In this document: piece after piece, positions 27,836 to 38,809 of the stretch
Layout of the letters: each line of letters starts with the position of its first letter
Position numbering within the stretch: position 1 is the stretch's first letter
Assembly: GCF_000829465.1 (NCBI RefSeq)
Contig: NZ_JXAL01000001.1
Coordinates: 310,001 to 374,000 of the forward strand
Reading direction: 5' to 3'
DNA from: Cohnella kolymensis
GTDB taxonomy: Bacteria; Bacillota; Bacilli; Paenibacillales; Paenibacillaceae
Length of the DNA stretch: 64,000 nucleotides
Notes under the pieces: model-generated
The model's database searches: none
What the model saw: the letters and a program-made list of their open reading frames with translations, nothing else
Told to the model about the DNA's origin: nothing
Program-made: the position numbers and the translations under genes

Positions 27836-30088
27836 TTACCCGTTACCGTTCATTCGGCTGGCAATTGCGTTCTTCCACTCATGGCGCAGCTCGGCAACCG
27901 AAGCATCAATCTCGGTGTGCCCGCCGACCGTAATGTTCAGCCGGTCACCGCCCACCGTGCCCATCCGCTGTACGGGAACCCCTGCGGCAGACACCGCCGA
28001 GAACAGCGCATCCGCTTGATCCGGCTTGGCTGTCAGCAGGATACGCGATTGCGATTCGCTGAACAGTGCGAGATCCGCGCGCAGATTGGTCGTAAAGTTG
28101 ACATCCGCACCAAGCCCACGTCCGAAACAGGATTCGGCGAGCGCAGCCGCCAAGCCGCCTTCGGATAAATCGTGCGCGGAGGCTGCGAGCCCCTGCTGGA
28201 TTACGTTAAGGACCGTTTTTTGCAGCTGAAGCTCGGTTTCAAGATCCAATTCCGGAGGCCGGCCTTCCGCAACATGGAACATCACATGCTGCAGCTCACT
28301 GCCACCGATTTCCGCTTTTGTTTCTCCAAGGAGGAAAATAACGTCTCCCTCGGCTTTGAACTCTTGCGTCGTAATATGATCGATATCGTGAACAAGGCCG
28401 ACCATGCCGACAACCGGCGTCGGATAGATGGCGCCTTTGGCATTCTCATTGTAAAGGGACACGTTGCCGCCGATGACCGGAGTTTCCATTACGCGGCACG
28501 CTTCAGCCATGCCGTCTACCGCTTTTTCCATTTGCCAGAACACTTCCGGTTTCTCGGGACTTCCGAAGTTCAGATTGTCCGTGATCGCCAGAGGCTCGCC
28601 TCCGGAGCAGACGATGTTGCGTCCCGCTTCAGCTACCGCTATGCGGCCGCCCACTTCGGGATCCAAGTACACATAACGTCCGTTGCAATCCGTAGTCATA
28701 GCCAAAGCTTTGCGGGTTCCGCGAATCGTAACGACGGCCGCATCGGAGCCCGGGCGCACCGCCGTTGATGTCCGGACCATGTAGTCATATTGGTTGTAAA
28801 CCCACTCTTTGCTCGCAAGCGACGGTGAACCGAGCACTTTTTTCAGCGCATCGTTCAAGTCGAGCACTTGCTCGTAGCTGTTCGTATCGATCGAACGATT
28901 TTTCAAATAGTATTCCGGCACTTGGGAAGGTTTATGGTACACCGGGCAGTCGTCGACCAGCGCATGCACCGGCATGTCGCCGACCATCTCGCCTTTGTGG
29001 AACAGCTTCAGCCGTCCGTCATCGGACACTTTGCCCACCTTCGCACAGTGCAGTCCCCATCGCTCAAAGATGGCCTTGGCTTGCGCTTCATGCTGCGGTT
29101 CGCAAACGAACAGCATCCGCTCCTGCGACTCGGAAAGCATCATCTCATACGCCGTCATGCCCTCTTCCCGCTGCGGAACCTCGTCGAGATAAAGCTCCAT
29201 GCCGTTGCCCGCTTTGCTCGCCATCTCGGCGCTGGAGCACGTAAGACCCGCTGCTCCCATATCCTGAATGCCTAGAACGATGCCGGAGTCGATCAGTTCC
29301 AGCGTCGCTTCCATTACAAGCTTCTCCATGAACGCATCGCCGACCTGTACAGCCGAGCGCCTGGCTTCCGATTCCGCGGTTAAATCCTCAGATGCAAATG
29401 TGGCACCGTGAATTCCGTCTCGGCCCGTTGCCGGACCGACGTAGAACACCGGATTGCCGATACCTTTGGCGACGCCGCGTTGGATTTTGTCATGGTCGAT
29501 GAGCCCGACGCACATGGCGTTAACGAGAGGATTTCCCTCATAAGCCTCATCGAACATCACTTCGCCGGCAACCGTCGGTATGCCGATACAATTGCCGTAG
29601 CCCGCGATCCCGCTGACCACATGCTCGAACAAGTAACGTACCCGCTCATTTTCCAGACGGCCGAAACGCAGGGAATTGAGCAATGCCACGGGGCGCGCAC
29701 CCATGGAGAAAATATCGCGAATGATGCCGCCTACACCGGTTGCCGCGCCTTGGTACGGCTCTACCGCCGACGGGTGGTTGTGAGATTCGATTTTGAAAAC
29801 AACGGCTTGGTTATCGCCGATATCGACGATCCCTGCTCCCTCACCGGGACCCATCAACACGCGAGGACCTGTAACCGGAAAACGTCTAAGCAGCGGTTTC
29901 GAGTTTTTGTACGCACAATGCTCCGACCACATGACGCTGAATACTCCGATTTCCGTGTAGTTCGGAAGACGTCCCATAAAGCCGCAGATCAGCTCGTATT
30001 CTTTGTCGGATACGCCGAATTGCTTGTATATCTTCTGCTCGGCAATCTGCTCTGCAGTCGGTTCTTTAGCGGACACTAGCTGCGCCAT
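27836..30088 (-). CDS. purL: Phosphoribosylformylglycinamidine synthase, large subunit
   Basis: A protein of 750 residues (ATG 30088, GGAGGGAAC upstream), the small PurL form that works with PurQ and PurS. Motifs: [83 protein letters not shown] and [17 protein letters not shown]. It uses ATP and ammonia from PurQ to make FGAM. The start lies 22 bases inside purQ. Confidence 0.97.
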   Translation of the reverse strand: MAQLVSAKEPTAEQIAEQKIYKQFGVSDKEYELICGFMGRLPNYTEIGVFSVMWSEHCAYKNSKPLLRRFPVTGPRVLMGPGEGAGIVDIGDNQAVVFKIESHNHPSAVEPYQGAATGVGGIIRDIFSMGARPVALLNSLRFGRLENERVRYLFEHVVSGIAGYGNCIGIPTVAGEVMFDEAYEGNPLVNAMCVGLIDHDKIQRGVAKGIGNPVFYVGPATGRDGIHGATFASEDLTAESEARRSAVQVGDAFMEKLVMEATLELIDSGIVLGIQDMGAAGLTCSSAEMASKAGNGMELYLDEVPQREEGMTAYEMMLSESQERMLFVCEPQHEAQAKAIFERWGLHCAKVGKVSDDGRLKLFHKGEMVGDMPVHALVDDCPVYHKPSQVPEYYLKNRSIDTNSYEQVLDLNDALKKVLGSPSLASKEWVYNQYDYMVRTSTAVRPGSDAAVVTIRGTRKALAMTTDCNGRYVYLDPEVGGRIAVAEAGRNIVCSGGEPLAITDNLNFGSPEKPEVFWQMEKAVDGMAEACRVMETPVIGGNVSLYNENAKGAIYPTPVVGMVGLVHDIDHITTQEFKAEGDVIFLLGETKAEIGGSELQHVMFHVAEGRPPELDLETELQLQKTVLNVIQQGLAASAHDLSEGGLAAALAESCFGRGLGADVNFTTNLRADLALFSESQSRILLTAKPDQADALFSAVSAAGVPVQRMGTVGGDRLNITVGGHTEIDASVAELRHEWKNAIASRMNGNG

Positions 30089-30758
30089 GACGTTCCCTCC
30101 AAGCATTGAGTACTGACGTGAACATACGCGCGCCGTCCTCGGAACCGAGCAGCTCATGCACAGCCCGCTCCGGATGCGGCATCATGCCGACCACGTTACC
30201 CTCTTTATTGCAGACACCGGCGATGTTATCGACCGAACCGTTCGGATTTTCACCTGCATAGCGGAAAACGATCTGGTTATCGGCTTTTAACTGCGCCAGC
30301 GTCTCATCATCTACATAATAGCTGCCTTCGCCATGAGCGATGGGGATATCGATCATTTCACCCGCACGGTAAGCGCGCGTAAACGCAGTAGAATTGTTCT
30401 CGACGATCAAGTCAGCGGAGTGGCACCGGAATTTGAGCGAGTTGTTACGAATAAGCGCCCCAGGCAGGAGCCGTGCTTCCGTTAGAATCTGAAATCCGTT
30501 GCAGATGCCGAGAATGAATTTGCCCGCCTCTGCCGCCTTCCTAACTTCAGCCATCACAGGAGCGAACTGGGCGATCGCGCCGCAGCGCAAGTAATCCCCA
30601 TAGGAGAATCCCCCGGGTATGAGAATCGCATCATATTGAGACAAATCGGTGGCCGTGTGAAAAACATAGTCAACAGGCTGTCCGATCGTATCTTCCACCG
30701 CTTTGAAGCAGTCGATGTCGCAGTTGGACGCCGGGAATACCAGAACCGCAAAATTCAT
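30066..30758 (-). CDS. purQ: Phosphoribosylformylglycinamidine synthase, glutaminase subunit
   Basis: A protein of 230 residues, class I glutamine amidotransferase: [43 protein letters not shown] (catalytic C) and [17 protein letters not shown] (catalytic H and E). It supplies ammonia to PurL. Six bases after purS; overlaps purL. Confidence 0.97.
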   Translation of the reverse strand: MNFAVLVFPASNCDIDCFKAVEDTIGQPVDYVFHTATDLSQYDAILIPGGFSYGDYLRCGAIAQFAPVMAEVRKAAEAGKFILGICNGFQILTEARLLPGALIRNNSLKFRCHSADLIVENNSTAFTRAYRAGEMIDIPIAHGEGSYYVDDETLAQLKADNQIVFRYAGENPNGSVDNIAGVCNKEGNVVGMMPHPERAVHELLGSEDGARMFTSVLNAWRERHGAASVR

Positions 30759-30764
30759 CAGCCA

Positions 30765-31007
30765 TCAGCCCTCCAATTCATAGCGATAGTCTTCGATGAC
30801 CGTGTTCGCCAGCAGCTTCTCGCACATGGCGATCAGGCGTTGTTCCCCTTCGTTCCGATCGGCCGTATCCAGTTCGATTTCCATATATTTACCGATTCTC
30901 ACTTTGCCGACTTCAGCGAAGCCCATCGTATGCAGCGCGCCTTGCACCGCGTTGCCCTGCGGGTCCAGCACGTTTTCTTTGATCGTCACAAAAACCTTTG
31001 CCTTCAT
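30765..31007 (-). CDS. purS: Phosphoribosylformylglycinamidine synthase subunit PurS
   Basis: A protein of 80 residues with the PurS pattern: KVFVTIKENVLDPQGNAVQG, LHTMGFAEVGKVRIGKYMEI and CEKLLANTVIEDYRYEL. It bridges PurQ and PurL and lets ammonia pass. The start overlaps the purC stop. Confidence 0.97.
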   Translation of the reverse strand: MKAKVFVTIKENVLDPQGNAVQGALHTMGFAEVGKVRIGKYMEIELDTADRNEGEQRLIAMCEKLLANTVIEDYRYELEG

Positions 31008-31900
31008 GAGTTCTCCTCCCGGCCGGTCAACCGGCGATAGATTTCCTGGTATCTAGACGTGGCAGCGGCGACGACTTCCGGAGGAAGCGTTGGCGGCGGG
31101 CTGTTCTTGTCCCAGTCCGAACCCGCCAGGTATGCGCGCACCGGTTCCTTGTCCATGCTGTCGATTTCGATGTCGAGCGCGTAGTTTTCCTGTGCCCAGA
31201 ATCGCGAGGAATCCGGGGTGAACAGTTCGTCTATTAGAATCATCTCTGAACCAATGAGTCCGAATTCAAACTTGCAATCGGCGAGAATGATGCCGCGTTT
31301 CGCGCAGAAGTCCCGGCCGAAGTGATAAAGCTTCAAGCTTCGGTCCCACAGCTCGTCCGCCAGCTTAGGGCCGATCCGCCTCACCAGTTCCCCGAACGAG
31401 ATGTCCTCGTCATGGCCGACGTCGTTTTTGCCTGCCGGTGTGAAAATGGGTTTTGCCAGCTTGGCGTTCTTGCGCAGGCCTGACGGGAGCATTATCCCGT
31501 TTACCTGTCCGTTTTTTTCATATTGCCGCCATCCGCCGCCTGTAATATAGCCGCGTACCACGCACTCGACATCGATGCGTTTCGCTTTACGGCTGATCAT
31601 GACGCGTCCGGCCAGCTTCTCGGGATCCGATATCAAATCTCCCAACTTGGAGACATCCGTATGAATGACATGGTTCGGCTGAAGTGCCGCCGTCTGCTTG
31701 AACCAAAAGGAACTGAGCCCGTTCAGCACCGTACCTTTGCCCGGCACGGGAGGATCCAGCACATAATCGAATGCCGAGATCCGATCCGTGACGACGATCA
31801 ACAGCTCGTCGCCGAGATCGTACAGCTCCCGGACTTTACCTTTATGAATGAGCGGGGCGTTAACGAGCCCTTGGGCCGTAGCCAATGCATGAGTGGTCAT
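31004..31900 (-). CDS. purC: SAICAR synthetase
   Basis: A protein of 298 residues, of the longer form typical outside the Bacillus subtilis type (about 240). Motifs: LIHKGKVRELYDLGDELLIV, TDRISAFDYVLDPPVPGKG, ECVVRGYITGGGWRQYEKNG, GIILADCKFEFGLIG and DELFTPDSSRFW. It joins CAIR and aspartate using ATP. Overlaps purS by four bases and lies 40 bases after purB. Confidence 0.96.
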   Translation of the reverse strand: MTTHALATAQGLVNAPLIHKGKVRELYDLGDELLIVVTDRISAFDYVLDPPVPGKGTVLNGLSSFWFKQTAALQPNHVIHTDVSKLGDLISDPEKLAGRVMISRKAKRIDVECVVRGYITGGGWRQYEKNGQVNGIMLPSGLRKNAKLAKPIFTPAGKNDVGHDEDISFGELVRRIGPKLADELWDRSLKLYHFGRDFCAKRGIILADCKFEFGLIGSEMILIDELFTPDSSRFWAQENYALDIEIDSMDKEPVRAYLAGSDWDKNSPPPTLPPEVVAAATSRYQEIYRRLTGREENS

Positions 31901-31940
31901 CTGTGTCTCCTTCTCCCGGCGCCTCGGACCAGACCGGTTT

Positions 31941-33236
31941 TTACTTCAATCCCAGTCGATCGAAAATCGTATTTACGTGCTTCAGATGCCAAGTCGGATC
32001 AAAGCAATCGGCGATTTCACCAGCAGACAGCAGAGCAGTGATTTCAGGCGTGGCACTCACAATATCCCGGAAATCGCGCTGTTCCTCCCATGCCTGCATG
32101 GCACGCGGTTGAACCGTGTCGTATGCTTGCTCGCGGCTCATGCCTTTGTCGATCAGCTTCGTCATGACCCGGCCGGAAAACGGCACGTTATAGGTACGGC
32201 TCATGTTTCGCTTCATATTGTCCGGGAATACCGTCAGGTTCTTCACGATATTGCCGAAACGGTTCAACATATAGTTGAGGAGCATGGTGGCATCCGGCAA
32301 AATGACTCTTTCGGCGGAAGAATGCGAGATATCGCGTTCGTGCCACAGCGTGACGTTCTCATAGGCGGTGATCATATGCCCGCGAATGACGCGGGACAGG
32401 CCGCTGATGTTCTCGCTGCCGATCGGATTCCGCTTATGCGGCATGGCGGAGGAGCCTTTTTGCCCTTTGCCGAAAGGCTCCTCCACTTCGCGGAACTCGC
32501 TCTTCTGCAGAGCTCGGATTTCCGTCGCAAACTTGTCCAGCGAGGTTGCGATCAACGCGAGTGTTGCCATATACTCCGCATGACGGTCACGCTGCAGCGT
32601 CTGTGTCGAGATCGGAGCCGGAGAGATGCCCAGCTTGCGGCACACGAACTGCTCCACCGCCGGATCGATGTTGGCGTAGGTACCGACGGCTCCGGACATT
32701 TTGCCGAATTGAACGTTATCCGCTGCACGCAGAAACCGCTCCAGATTGCGCTTCATTTCCTCATGCCACAGGGCAAGCTTCAAGCCGAAGGTCGTCGGTT
32801 CCGCGTGCACCCCATGCGTGCGGCCCATCATCGGCGTATCTTTATAGCGGATCGCTTGCTCGCGAAGGATGGCGATGAAGTTCTCGATATCTTTTTTCAA
32901 AATTCGATTGGCTTGCAGCAGCAGATAGCCCATAGCCGTATCGACCACATCGGTGGAAGTTAATCCGTAGTGCACCCATTTGCGCTCGGGGCCGAGACTT
33001 TCGGAGACGGCGCGGGTGAACGCAATGACGTCATGGCGTGTCTCCTGTTCGATCTCGTAGATCCGATCGATATCGAACTTCGCGTTGCGACGAAGCGCCG
33101 CCGTGTCTTCATGCGGGATGTGCCCCAGCTCCGCCCACGCTTCGCAAGCGCACAACTCCACTTCCAGCCAAGCTTTGAATTTGTTCTCTTCCGTCCAGAT
33201 CGCCCGCATCTCGGGCCGGCTGTAGCGTTCAATCAT
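31941..33236 (-). CDS. purB: Adenylosuccinate lyase
   Basis: A protein of 431 residues from ATG 33236 ([14 protein letters not shown]). Fumarase/aspartase superfamily: [28 protein letters not shown] (catalytic His), the signature [15 protein letters not shown], and [11 protein letters not shown]. It releases fumarate twice in purine synthesis (SAICAR and adenylosuccinate). Seven bases after purK. Confidence 0.97.
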   Translation of the reverse strand: MIERYSRPEMRAIWTEENKFKAWLEVELCACEAWAELGHIPHEDTAALRRNAKFDIDRIYEIEQETRHDVIAFTRAVSESLGPERKWVHYGLTSTDVVDTAMGYLLLQANRILKKDIENFIAILREQAIRYKDTPMMGRTHGVHAEPTTFGLKLALWHEEMKRNLERFLRAADNVQFGKMSGAVGTYANIDPAVEQFVCRKLGISPAPISTQTLQRDRHAEYMATLALIATSLDKFATEIRALQKSEFREVEEPFGKGQKGSSAMPHKRNPIGSENISGLSRVIRGHMITAYENVTLWHERDISHSSAERVILPDATMLLNYMLNRFGNIVKNLTVFPDNMKRNMSRTYNVPFSGRVMTKLIDKGMSREQAYDTVQPRAMQAWEEQRDFRDIVSATPEITALLSAGEIADCFDPTWHLKHVNTIFDRLGLK

Positions 33237-33243
33237 CGGTTGT

Positions 33244-34473
33244 TCAAGGCCTCCATATATCGGATTGGGACACCCACTCAAGCGCCGCTTCCACTGTGGG
33301 GGCGAGCACGTTGACGTGACCCATTTTACGTTTGTGTTTCACTTCGGCTTTGCCGTAAAGGTGAACCTTCGGTTCCACGCCGAGGCGCACAGCCGTTTCG
33401 TCGGCTGACCGCATCCAGCTCAGAAGCGCCGGCATGTGCTCTCCCAGCACGTTAACCATGACAACCGGCGTCAGCAACGCCGGATCGCCCAGCGGCAAAT
33501 CGCAAATCGCGCGGATATGCTGCTCGAACTGTGACGTCCGGCACGCTTCCATCGTATAGTGGCCGGAATTGTGCGGTCTTGGCGCGAGCTCATTGACGTA
33601 TAGCTCTCCGTCTGCCGTGACGAACATCTCAACGGCGATGAGTCCGACAACTTCGAGCGTCTCTGCAATGGAGAGCGCCAGCCTTTCGGCCTTAGCTCGA
33701 ACGTCTTCGGTGATACGTGCAGGAACGATAGATAAATGCAATATATTATGAATGTGCACATTCTCTGCCGGAGTGAAGGTGCGAATCTCGCCGGAGGGCC
33801 GCCGCGCGGCAATAACGGATATCTCTTTTTCGAATGGAATGAATTTCTCAAGCACGAGCTCTGCGCCCGCAGCACCCGCCTCTTTCCAGGCCGGCTCGAG
33901 TTCGGCGTCGGTCCGCAAAACCCATTGCCCTTTGCCGTCATAGCCGCCGGTCGCGGTCTTCAATACCGCAGGCAATCCGAGTGAACGCACCGCGTTACGC
34001 AGCTCGTCCAATCCGGTGATCTCCATGTAAGGAGCAACCTGTGCGCCGGCGGCCTCGACCGCCCGTTTTTCCCGCAGGCGGTGCTGGGTCGTGTGCAGGA
34101 GTTTGCTTCCCTGCGGAACATACGATTCTGCCTCCAGCATTGCTGCCACACCCGCGTCTACATTTTCAAACTCATAGGTGATCACATCCGAGCGCCTGGC
34201 AAGCTCCCTCGCAGCCTCACGATCGTCATACTTCGCGACAATTTGCTCAGCTGTCTGACCGCAGGGTGAATCCGGAGTCGGATCAAGTGTGATGAATCGG
34301 TACCCCAGTCTGTTACCTGCATGTGCCAGCATTCGGCCCAATTGACCTCCGCCGAGTACACCGATCGTAGCTCCGGGCAAGATCGTTCTTTCGGGAACCG
34401 GGGACTCGCACCCCAGAGGACCGCAGGACAGCCCCTCTTCAAACAAACTCACCAGCTTTATTTGCTCACTCAT
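33244..34473 (-). CDS. purK: N5-carboxyaminoimidazole ribonucleotide synthetase
   Basis: A protein of 409 residues, ATP-grasp enzyme: [65 protein letters not shown] and [18 protein letters not shown]. An extra 35 residues precede the usual start and could be translated or not; the ATG overlaps purE by four bases, which favours the long form. It carboxylates AIR with bicarbonate. Confidence 0.96.
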   Translation of the reverse strand: MSEQIKLVSLFEEGLSCGPLGCESPVPERTILPGATIGVLGGGQLGRMLAHAGNRLGYRFITLDPTPDSPCGQTAEQIVAKYDDREAARELARRSDVITYEFENVDAGVAAMLEAESYVPQGSKLLHTTQHRLREKRAVEAAGAQVAPYMEITGLDELRNAVRSLGLPAVLKTATGGYDGKGQWVLRTDAELEPAWKEAGAAGAELVLEKFIPFEKEISVIAARRPSGEIRTFTPAENVHIHNILHLSIVPARITEDVRAKAERLALSIAETLEVVGLIAVEMFVTADGELYVNELAPRPHNSGHYTMEACRTSQFEQHIRAICDLPLGDPALLTPVVMVNVLGEHMPALLSWMRSADETAVRLGVEPKVHLYGKAEVKHKRKMGHVNVLAPTVEAALEWVSQSDIWRP

Positions 34474-34955
34474 GGCAGTTCTCCGTTGTCCAACACTTCT
34501 TGTGTGATTCGATCCCGGCGGGCGGTTACCCGGGCTTGCACGTCATGATCAAAGGCTCCAAGGATCTGCGCCGCAAGCAGGCCTGCATTGGTGGCGCCCG
34601 CCGCTCCGATTGCAACAGTTGCGACGGGGACGCCGCCCGGCATTTGCACGATGGACAGCAATGAATCCAGGCCGTTCAAACTGGCAGACTTCACGGGGAC
34701 GCCGATTACGGGCAGTACAGTCTTCGCCGCAACCATTCCCGGGAGGTGCGCTGCGCCGCCCGCTCCGGCGATAATGACTTTCAATCCGCGGGAAGCAGCG
34801 GTTGCTGCATATTCGAACATCAGATCCGGCGTCCGATGCGCGGAAACGACTTTTTTCTCGTATGGGATGCCGAGCTCATCCAGTACCTCGCAAGCTTTTT
34901 TCATCGTTTCCCAGTCCGATGTACTGCCCATAATAACGCCCACGAGCGATGACAT
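34470..34955 (-). CDS. purE: N5-CAIR mutase
   Basis: A protein of 161 residues from ATG 34955 (AAGGTGGGG upstream; family start [17 protein letters not shown]). Motifs: [26 protein letters not shown] and [34 protein letters not shown]. It converts N5-CAIR to CAIR. First gene of the purEKBCSQLFMNHD operon, about 200 bases after a guanine riboswitch. Confidence 0.97.
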   Translation of the reverse strand: MSSLVGVIMGSTSDWETMKKACEVLDELGIPYEKKVVSAHRTPDLMFEYAATAASRGLKVIIAGAGGAAHLPGMVAAKTVLPVIGVPVKSASLNGLDSLLSIVQMPGGVPVATVAIGAAGATNAGLLAAQILGAFDHDVQARVTARRDRITQEVLDNGELP

Positions 34956-35023
34956 AGCCCCACCCTTCCCTGATACAATCTTTTGTCCGATAACCGATTC
35001 TCTCAAGCAAAAAGAACAAAAAA

Positions 35024-35062
35024 GGGCCGATGGGAGTACCGTAAGTATCCCCCAATCGACCC
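35024..35062 (-). terminator. Riboswitch-controlled terminator in the purE leader
   Basis: Minus-strand RNA forms a long stem GGGUCGAUUGGGGG.../...CUCCCAUCGGCCC followed by UUUUUUGUUCUUUUU. It lies between the purine aptamer and purE, the layout of transcription-attenuating purine riboswitches: ligand binding lets it form. Confidence 0.85.
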
Positions 35063-35161
35063 ATAATCTCTCTGCAGCGACAGCGAATCAGCCGATCACA
35101 CAATAGAAAAGCTCGAATTGGCGAACCATTCGCGCTCCCTATCTCACTGTCATTGGTGATT

Positions 35162-35231
35162 GCCGCGTAGTCCGGAAATTAAGGTTTCCGGGTAGAGACG
35201 TTCGGGCCGATTCCCGAGTATATACGCGCGT
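35162..35231 (-). promoter_or_regulatory. Guanine (purine) riboswitch upstream of purE
   Basis: On the minus strand: P1 CGCG...CGCG, TATACTCGGGAATCGGCCCGA (P2 hairpin), the junction GTCTCTACC, P3 CCGGAAA/TTTCCGG, and GACTACGCG. The C before TACG is the base that pairs with guanine (adenine riboswitches have U). It represses the pur operon when guanine or hypoxanthine is plentiful. Confidence 0.93.
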
Positions 35232-35368
35232 GACAACTTGCCAAGCATTCGACAAGAACAAGCTTCTTCATGCCTTTAAGTTTACCTTAGCAGAAAGAGC
35301 AATGTCAAACAAACACGAACACTTTTTGATTAAACAAATAATAATGTTCGGATTTAGACAAAAATAGA

Positions 35369-35412
35369 AAACCCCGCTCCATCGCCGCCATGCGGAAATA
35401 GAACGGGGGTTT
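35369..35412 (-). terminator. Terminator after the purine permease
   Basis: AAACCCCCGTTC and GGAGCGGGGTTTT on the minus strand pair across a smaller inner hairpin and run into TTTTC. It begins some ten bases after the stop at 35424. Confidence 0.8.
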
Positions 35413-35423
35413 GCGCTAAGATA

Positions 35424-36833
35424 TTAGCCTTGGGAGCCGATAAAAGCGTAACGCAGCACGATTAAGATCGCGAGCAGCCACATCAGCCAGTGAACTTTGT
35501 ATTTTCCTTTACCGAAGACATTCGCTGCCGTAGCCAATATGACATACGAGAAGATTCCTAACGAAATACCATTGGCGATGTTATAGGTGAAAGGCATGAA
35601 GACGATCGTAAGGAAAGCCGGGATTGCGATCGTGTAGTCTTCGAAATCAATTGCTTTGACTGCTTGCATCATCAGCAGGCCGACAATGATCAAGGCCGCC
35701 GCAGTAGCGGATCCCGGAATCAAGGCGACAATCGGAGCAAGGAACAGAGCGAGCAGGAACAATACGCCGGTCGTTACGGAAGTTAAGCCGCTGCGGCCGC
35801 CTGCAGCAACGCCTGCAGCACTTTCAATGTAAGCTGTTGTGGTGCTGGTTCCGAGCATTGCGCCGCCTGTGACAGCTACCGCATCCACAAGCATGGCCTT
35901 GCCGACGATTTTTTTGCCTTTTTGCTCGTCTTTCATGACTCCTGTACGGTTCGCAGTTCCGACGAGTGTCCCGAACGTGTCGAATAGTTCGACGAACGTA
36001 AAAGTAGCAACAATGGAGATGAGTCCCGTTGATAAGACGCCTTCCCAGTCAAAATTCATGAACTGAAGCTCGCTCAAGTTCGGAATCCATGGCGTATCGG
36101 CCGTATTGATGGTAGTGGGTACATAGTTAGATCCGAGCAGCATACCGATCAGCGTCGTACCCAAAATTCCGAACAGAATCGCGCCTTTTACACGGAGAAC
36201 CATGAGCACCCCGATCAGGAACAGTCCGATTAACGCAAGCTGCACACCGGGATTGTCGAGCGAACCCATATGGAAAATCGTTTCAAAAAACGCTACGTCA
36301 GTAAACTTGCCTTTTGGAATATCGTTTAGCGCCTCAACTCCGACCGTAAGAAGACCGCTGTTCTTCAAACCGATGATTGTGATGAACAATCCGATACCGA
36401 CCGTTATCGCATGCTTCAAGCCGTCAGGTACGGCCACAAGAAGCATTTGGCGGATGTGCGTGACCGTCAGGAGAATAAAGATCAGACCTGAGATAAAGAC
36501 GGCAGTCAGCGCAATTTCAAACGTTACCGGATGACCCGTAGCGGATGAACTCAAGATGACGGATGCGAAGTAAGCGTTCAAGCCCATACCTGGAGCAAGT
36601 GCTACAGGGAAATTAACGAAAAGGCCCATTGCAATTGTGAAAATACCTGCCGCTAAAGCCGTTGCGAGAAATACGGGATACCATTCTCCGCCGGTGGCTC
36701 CCGATCCGAACGCAGTCAGTGTATTCGGATTTACGGATAAGATGTAGGCCATTGTCATGAAAGTGGTGATACCGGCCATAATCTCCGTGCGGACGTTCGA
36801 TCCCAGTTCTTTCAGCTTAAAGAATCTTTCCAT
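35424..36833 (-). CDS. pbuG: Guanine/hypoxanthine permease, NCS2 (AzgA/PbuG) family
   Basis: A protein of 469 residues from ATG 36833 (MERFFKLKELGSNVRTEI, the family start; the longer frame crosses the ribosome site). Many membrane spans. Motifs: GITTFMTMAYILSVNPN, GMGLNAYFA, VELFDTFGTLVGTANRTG and GTSTTTAYIESAAGVAAGGR. Proton-coupled uptake of guanine or hypoxanthine. The guanine riboswitch in its leader makes it part of the purine regulon, as pbuG is in Bacillus. Confidence 0.93.
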   Translation of the reverse strand: MERFFKLKELGSNVRTEIMAGITTFMTMAYILSVNPNTLTAFGSGATGGEWYPVFLATALAAGIFTIAMGLFVNFPVALAPGMGLNAYFASVILSSSATGHPVTFEIALTAVFISGLIFILLTVTHIRQMLLVAVPDGLKHAITVGIGLFITIIGLKNSGLLTVGVEALNDIPKGKFTDVAFFETIFHMGSLDNPGVQLALIGLFLIGVLMVLRVKGAILFGILGTTLIGMLLGSNYVPTTINTADTPWIPNLSELQFMNFDWEGVLSTGLISIVATFTFVELFDTFGTLVGTANRTGVMKDEQKGKKIVGKAMLVDAVAVTGGAMLGTSTTTAYIESAAGVAAGGRSGLTSVTTGVLFLLALFLAPIVALIPGSATAAALIIVGLLMMQAVKAIDFEDYTIAIPAFLTIVFMPFTYNIANGISLGIFSYVILATAANVFGKGKYKVHWLMWLLAILIVLRYAFIGSQG

Positions 36834-36900
36834 GATTTCAGCAAGCTCTCCCCTCAGTGTCTGTTCGTTATTAGTGTCAAACAAGACAAAACATACAAAA

Positions 36901-36929
36901 AACCTAGAAGAAAAAATCTCTTCTAGGTT
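36901..36929 (-). terminator. Riboswitch-controlled terminator in the pbuG leader
   Basis: Perfect 11-bp stem AACCTAGAAGA/TCTTCTAGGTT followed on the minus strand by TTTTTTG. It lies 66 bases downstream of the purine aptamer and before the pbuG start. Confidence 0.88.
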
Positions 36930-36994
36930 CCGCTATTCAAGGAAAATTCATACTGCGAGACGGAGGTGCGCACCTCGCCCGGTATGTATTTTCA

Positions 36995-37066
36995 CTTTCC
37001 GTAGACAGATCATTTGCGGTGACCTCGTAGAGACTCCCGGGCCAATTCCCGGGATTATACGAAAAG
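36995..37066 (-). promoter_or_regulatory. Purine riboswitch upstream of pbuG, variant junction
   Basis: Minus strand: P1 CTTTTCG/CGGAAAG, TATAATC, P2 CCCGGG-AATTGG-CCCGGG, junction GTCTCTAC, P3 with loop CCGCAAA, then GTCTACGG. The specificity base is C, so guanine. The usual GACTA reads GTCTA here, an A-to-T change at the base before the specificity base. Confidence 0.88.
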
Positions 37067-37181
37067 AGCTATTCAGTTGTTTGTCCTTTCTCATTCTAGG
37101 ACTAGAGGCACCCTGTGTCAACGGTTTTTGCGAATATTCGAGTTTTTTCTGCAAGCATTGTTCGGAAAATCGGCAAATCCC

Positions 37182-38723
37182 TTACTCCCACTCGATCGTG
37201 GCGGGAGGCTTGGATGTGATGTCATACACGATCCGATTGACGTTGTCGACCTCGTTGACGATACGAGTAGAAATTCGTTCGAGCACGTCATAAGGGATAC
37301 GCGCCCAGTCGGCCGTCATTCCATCGATGGAAGTGACTGCGCGAAGGCCTACCGTGTAAGAGTAGGTACGGCCGTCACCCATAACACCGACGCTTTTCAT
37401 GTTGGGCAGCGCCGTGAAATACTGCCAAATTTCACGGTCGAGTCCGGCTTTCGCGATTTCATCGCGCAGGATCGCGTCGGACTCGCGTACAATGGTGAGC
37501 TTCTCTTCAGTAACCTCGCCCAGCACCCGGATCGCTAGACCCGGACCGGGGAAAGGCTGCCGCCACACAATGGCGTCGGGCAGTCCGCACTCTTCGCCAA
37601 CCTTGCGGACCTCGTCCTTGAACAAAGCCTTCAGAGGCTCAATAAGCTTGAATTTGATATCCTTCGGAAGACCGCCTACATTGTGGTGTGACTTGATCGT
37701 CTGCGCTGTAGCCGTGCCGCTCTCAACGATATCGGTGTACAGCGTGCCTTGAGCCAAAAATGCAAAATCGTCGAATCGCGCCGATTCCTCCTCGAACACC
37801 CGGATGAACTCGGTTCCGATGATTTTACGCTTTTGCTCGGGATCTTCGACACCTTTAAGCTTGCTCAGAAACCGTTCGCTGGCGTCGATTTTCACCACAT
37901 TCATATCGAATTTGCCGACGAACGTGTCCGTGACGCTCTCCGCCTCGTCTTTGCGAAGCAGCCCGTGGTCGATGAACATGCATGTCAGCTGATCGCCGAT
38001 CGCACGGTGAAGGAGCGCCGCTACAACGGAGGAATCCACGCCGCCCGAAAGAGCGCACAGCACCTTCTTTTCGCCGACTTCGTTACGGATGTCGCGAACC
38101 GTGTCTTCGATGAACGATTCCATGCTCCAGTCGCCTTTGCATTCGCAGATGCGGTACAGGAAGTTCCGGATCATATCATTGCCGTAGACCGAGTGGCGGA
38201 CTTCGGGATGGAACTGCACTGCGAAAATTTTACGCTCCGGGTGGCTCATCGCCGCGACCGGGGCGTGCGCGGTACTGGCGTCGATCGTGAACCCTTCCGG
38301 CAGCTCCGTGACATGGTCACCGTGACTCATCCATACGGTCTGACGAGCATCCAATCCGTAGACCAGGCGGCAGCCGTCGACGAAATCCACATCCGATTTC
38401 CCGTACTCGCGTTTATTCGCCGGTTCTACTTTCCCGCCTTGCTGGTGGGTGATCAACTGCATGCCGTAGCAGATGCCCAGGATCGGGATGCCGAGGGAGT
38501 AAATGTCCGGATCTACCGTCGGCGCATTGTCCGCATACACGCTTGCCGGTCCGCCTGAGAAAACAATCCCTTTGGGATTGAGTTCGCGGAGCTTCTCTAC
38601 GGATGTGTTATAAGGCAGCAGCTCGCTGTATACGCCCAGATCGCGGATGCGGCGCGCGATCAATTGGTTATATTGGCCGCCGAAATCCAATACGACAATC
38701 ATCTCATGTTGATTATTATTCAC
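37182..38723 (-). CDS. guaA: GMP synthase (glutamine-hydrolysing)
   Basis: About 513 residues. GTG 38723 is preferred (GGGAGG upstream); ATG 38702 is possible. N-terminal glutaminase: [29 protein letters not shown] (catalytic C) and [12 protein letters not shown] pyrophosphatase: [32 protein letters not shown]-terminal dimer part: [16 protein letters not shown] and [13 protein letters not shown]. It converts XMP to GMP. No riboswitch is seen in front of it. Confidence 0.97.
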   Translation of the reverse strand: MNNNQHEMIVVLDFGGQYNQLIARRIRDLGVYSELLPYNTSVEKLRELNPKGIVFSGGPASVYADNAPTVDPDIYSLGIPILGICYGMQLITHQQGGKVEPANKREYGKSDVDFVDGCRLVYGLDARQTVWMSHGDHVTELPEGFTIDASTAHAPVAAMSHPERKIFAVQFHPEVRHSVYGNDMIRNFLYRICECKGDWSMESFIEDTVRDIRNEVGEKKVLCALSGGVDSSVVAALLHRAIGDQLTCMFIDHGLLRKDEAESVTDTFVGKFDMNVVKIDASERFLSKLKGVEDPEQKRKIIGTEFIRVFEEESARFDDFAFLAQGTLYTDIVESGTATAQTIKSHHNVGGLPKDIKFKLIEPLKALFKDEVRKVGEECGLPDAIVWRQPFPGPGLAIRVLGEVTEEKLTIVRESDAILRDEIAKAGLDREIWQYFTALPNMKSVGVMGDGRTYSYTVGLRAVTSIDGMTADWARIPYDVLERISTRIVNEVDNVNRIVYDITSKPPATIEWE

Positions 38724-38809
38724 TGTGCTTGCCGAGCCTCCCTCAATCAATTGAGGCTATTATAGCCATCCCGCTGCGGCAGCGTCAAGGAAGCCGGACA
38801 GCCGAACGG

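Noticed and set aside
31893..32963. Plus-strand frame of 356 codons opposite purB
   Set aside because: Antisense shadow of purB with no recognisable motif.
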